A program made the translations under genes and the position numbers. This document shows positions 28,587 to 29,181 of a DNA stretch of 29,181 nucleotides, in pieces (positions within the stretch are counted from its first letter, which is position 1; the number at the start of each line of letters is the position of its first letter). Origin of the DNA: a virus. The stretch covers positions 1 through 29,181 of the IMG/VR virus record IMGVR_UViG_3300044858_005132; one strand, given 5' to 3'. Under the pieces are notes generated by a model. The model ran no database searches. It had not been told where the DNA came from and worked only from the letters and a program-made list of their open reading frames with translations.

Positions 28587-29181
28587 TTAGTCATCCAGGC
28601 ACGCTTGAAACCCTGACCAGTATATAGCAGTTATAAACTTCTCTTTTTCCTCTTTAGTTTGCATAGTCTCTAGATATTCTACTACTTCAGATAGGATCAT
28701 ATCTTTATACGGTTCAGGCAGCTGTGCTTCCCACATCTCTTCAGCTAATAGTGTTGGTCTAATAGTTTGTGCTACCCGAAAACCGACATTGTTGAAGCGG
28801 AGCCCGCGGGGGGGGCTGCTGTCGCGATTTGCGGAACGGCAGCAATAAGGAGGGTCGTTCCAGGAACCGCCCCGCAGCCACTTATCAATACACCATTCCC
28901 AGACGTTGCCACTCATGTCATAGAGTCCCCAAGCATTAGGTAATTTTTGCCCTACAGGATGGGTTATCAGCCAAGCATTAGGTGATTTTGCTGCGCCTAC
29001 AGGAAAGGTTATCAGCCCAGAGTTGTCTTCGTACCAAGCGTAATTTCCTAATTGATTAGCATCATCTCCAAAATAATAATCAGTAGTAGTCCCCGCACGA
29101 CAGGCATATTCCCATTCCTCTTGTGTGGGGAGGCGATACTTATGGCCAGTCATTCCATTTAATTTTATGCAAAAGGCTTGA
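28587..29181 (-). CDS. FGE-fold protein E with DGR-like variable region, cut by window edge
   Basis: The frame is open to the right edge ([20 protein letters not shown]), so the ATG at 29153 is internal and the true start lies beyond. It has [20 protein letters not shown] and [18 protein letters not shown] tandem duplication gives [15 protein letters not shown] and then [14 protein letters not shown], where relatives have a single copy. The variable region (28776-28872) has AAC GAC CCT CCT TAT TGC, AAT CGC GAC AGC AGC, TTC AAC AAT GTC. The C-terminal helix extension ([20 protein letters not shown]) matches gene D. Confidence 0.85.
   Translation of the reverse strand, partial: QAFCIKLNGMTGHKYRLPTQEEWEYACRAGTTTDYYFGDDANQLGNYAWYEDNSGLITFPVGAAKSPNAWLITHPVGQKLPNAWGLYDMSGNVWEWCIDKWLRGGSWNDPPYCCRSANRDSSPPRGLRFNNVGFRVAQTIRPTLLAEEMWEAQLPEPYKDMILSEVVEYLETMQTKEEKEKFITAIYWSGFQACLDD

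Noticed and set aside
25245-29181. Reverse transcriptase or template repeat of the suspected DGR in this window
   Set aside because: No YxDD-type reverse transcriptase frame was found on either strand, and the FGE 3'-end motifs (GGTTTTCG and the CGTTC(C/T)GC core) occur only inside the FGE genes.

Overview
The window looks like cyanobacterial DNA carrying a large phage-derived (prophage or phage-plasmid) segment next to an accessory gene array. The cyanobacterial assignment rests on an IS200/IS605 tnpB start, abundant pentapeptide-repeat proteins, formylglycine-generating-enzyme (FGE)-fold proteins, and intergenic heptamer repeats of the ACTGATA/ACTGACA type. It is an inference, and no ribosomal or housekeeping gene is present to confirm it.

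Left edge (1-1.6 kb): the first codons of a tnpB with its upstream hairpin, a fragment of an IS630-type transposase, a pentapeptide-repeat protein, and a small Cys-rich protein.

Phage-like module (about 1.7-20.2 kb): tightly packed genes, mostly on the minus strand. They include a 133-aa coiled-coil phage protein, a large phage protein with a DUF2135-like domain, a PD-(D/E)XK nuclease, two beta-rich small proteins, a tail-collar fibre (+), a double-length ThyX, a membrane-anchored GAF-like protein (+), a KGG-type small protein, a two-helix membrane protein, BRO-N/ANT antirepressors, a calcineurin-like phosphatase, and a divergent palm-domain polymerase candidate. Together these suggest nucleotide supply (ThyX), replication (polymerase candidate), lysogeny control (BRO proteins) and virion parts (collar fibre, DUF2135 protein). 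Set into this module on the plus strand is an island made of a promoter, a ~425-nt highly structured RNA, and an HNH endonuclease gene.

Accessory array (about 20.2-29.2 kb): AT-richer, all on the minus strand. It holds short genes separated by near-identical spacers (heptamer repeats followed by TTAGGAGTAAAA and the start codon). It contains three small paralogue families, several freshly broken copies, a second pentapeptide-repeat protein, a HigA-like antitoxin, a 2OG-oxygenase-like protein, and four FGE-fold genes. A fifth, broken FGE gene sits in the phage module between duplicated 3' ends of its upstream neighbour.

The most notable signals are: (1) four of the five FGE genes have C-terminal segments in which codons differ at positions 1 and 2 but keep C or T at position 3. 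This is the pattern left by adenine mutagenesis of AAC/AAT codons by a diversity-generating retroelement (DGR) whose reverse transcriptase and template are not in the window. (2) The RNA-plus-HNH island. (3) The divergent polymerase candidate. (4) The spacer-linked gene cassettes and the gene insertions flanked by duplicated neighbour 3' ends.
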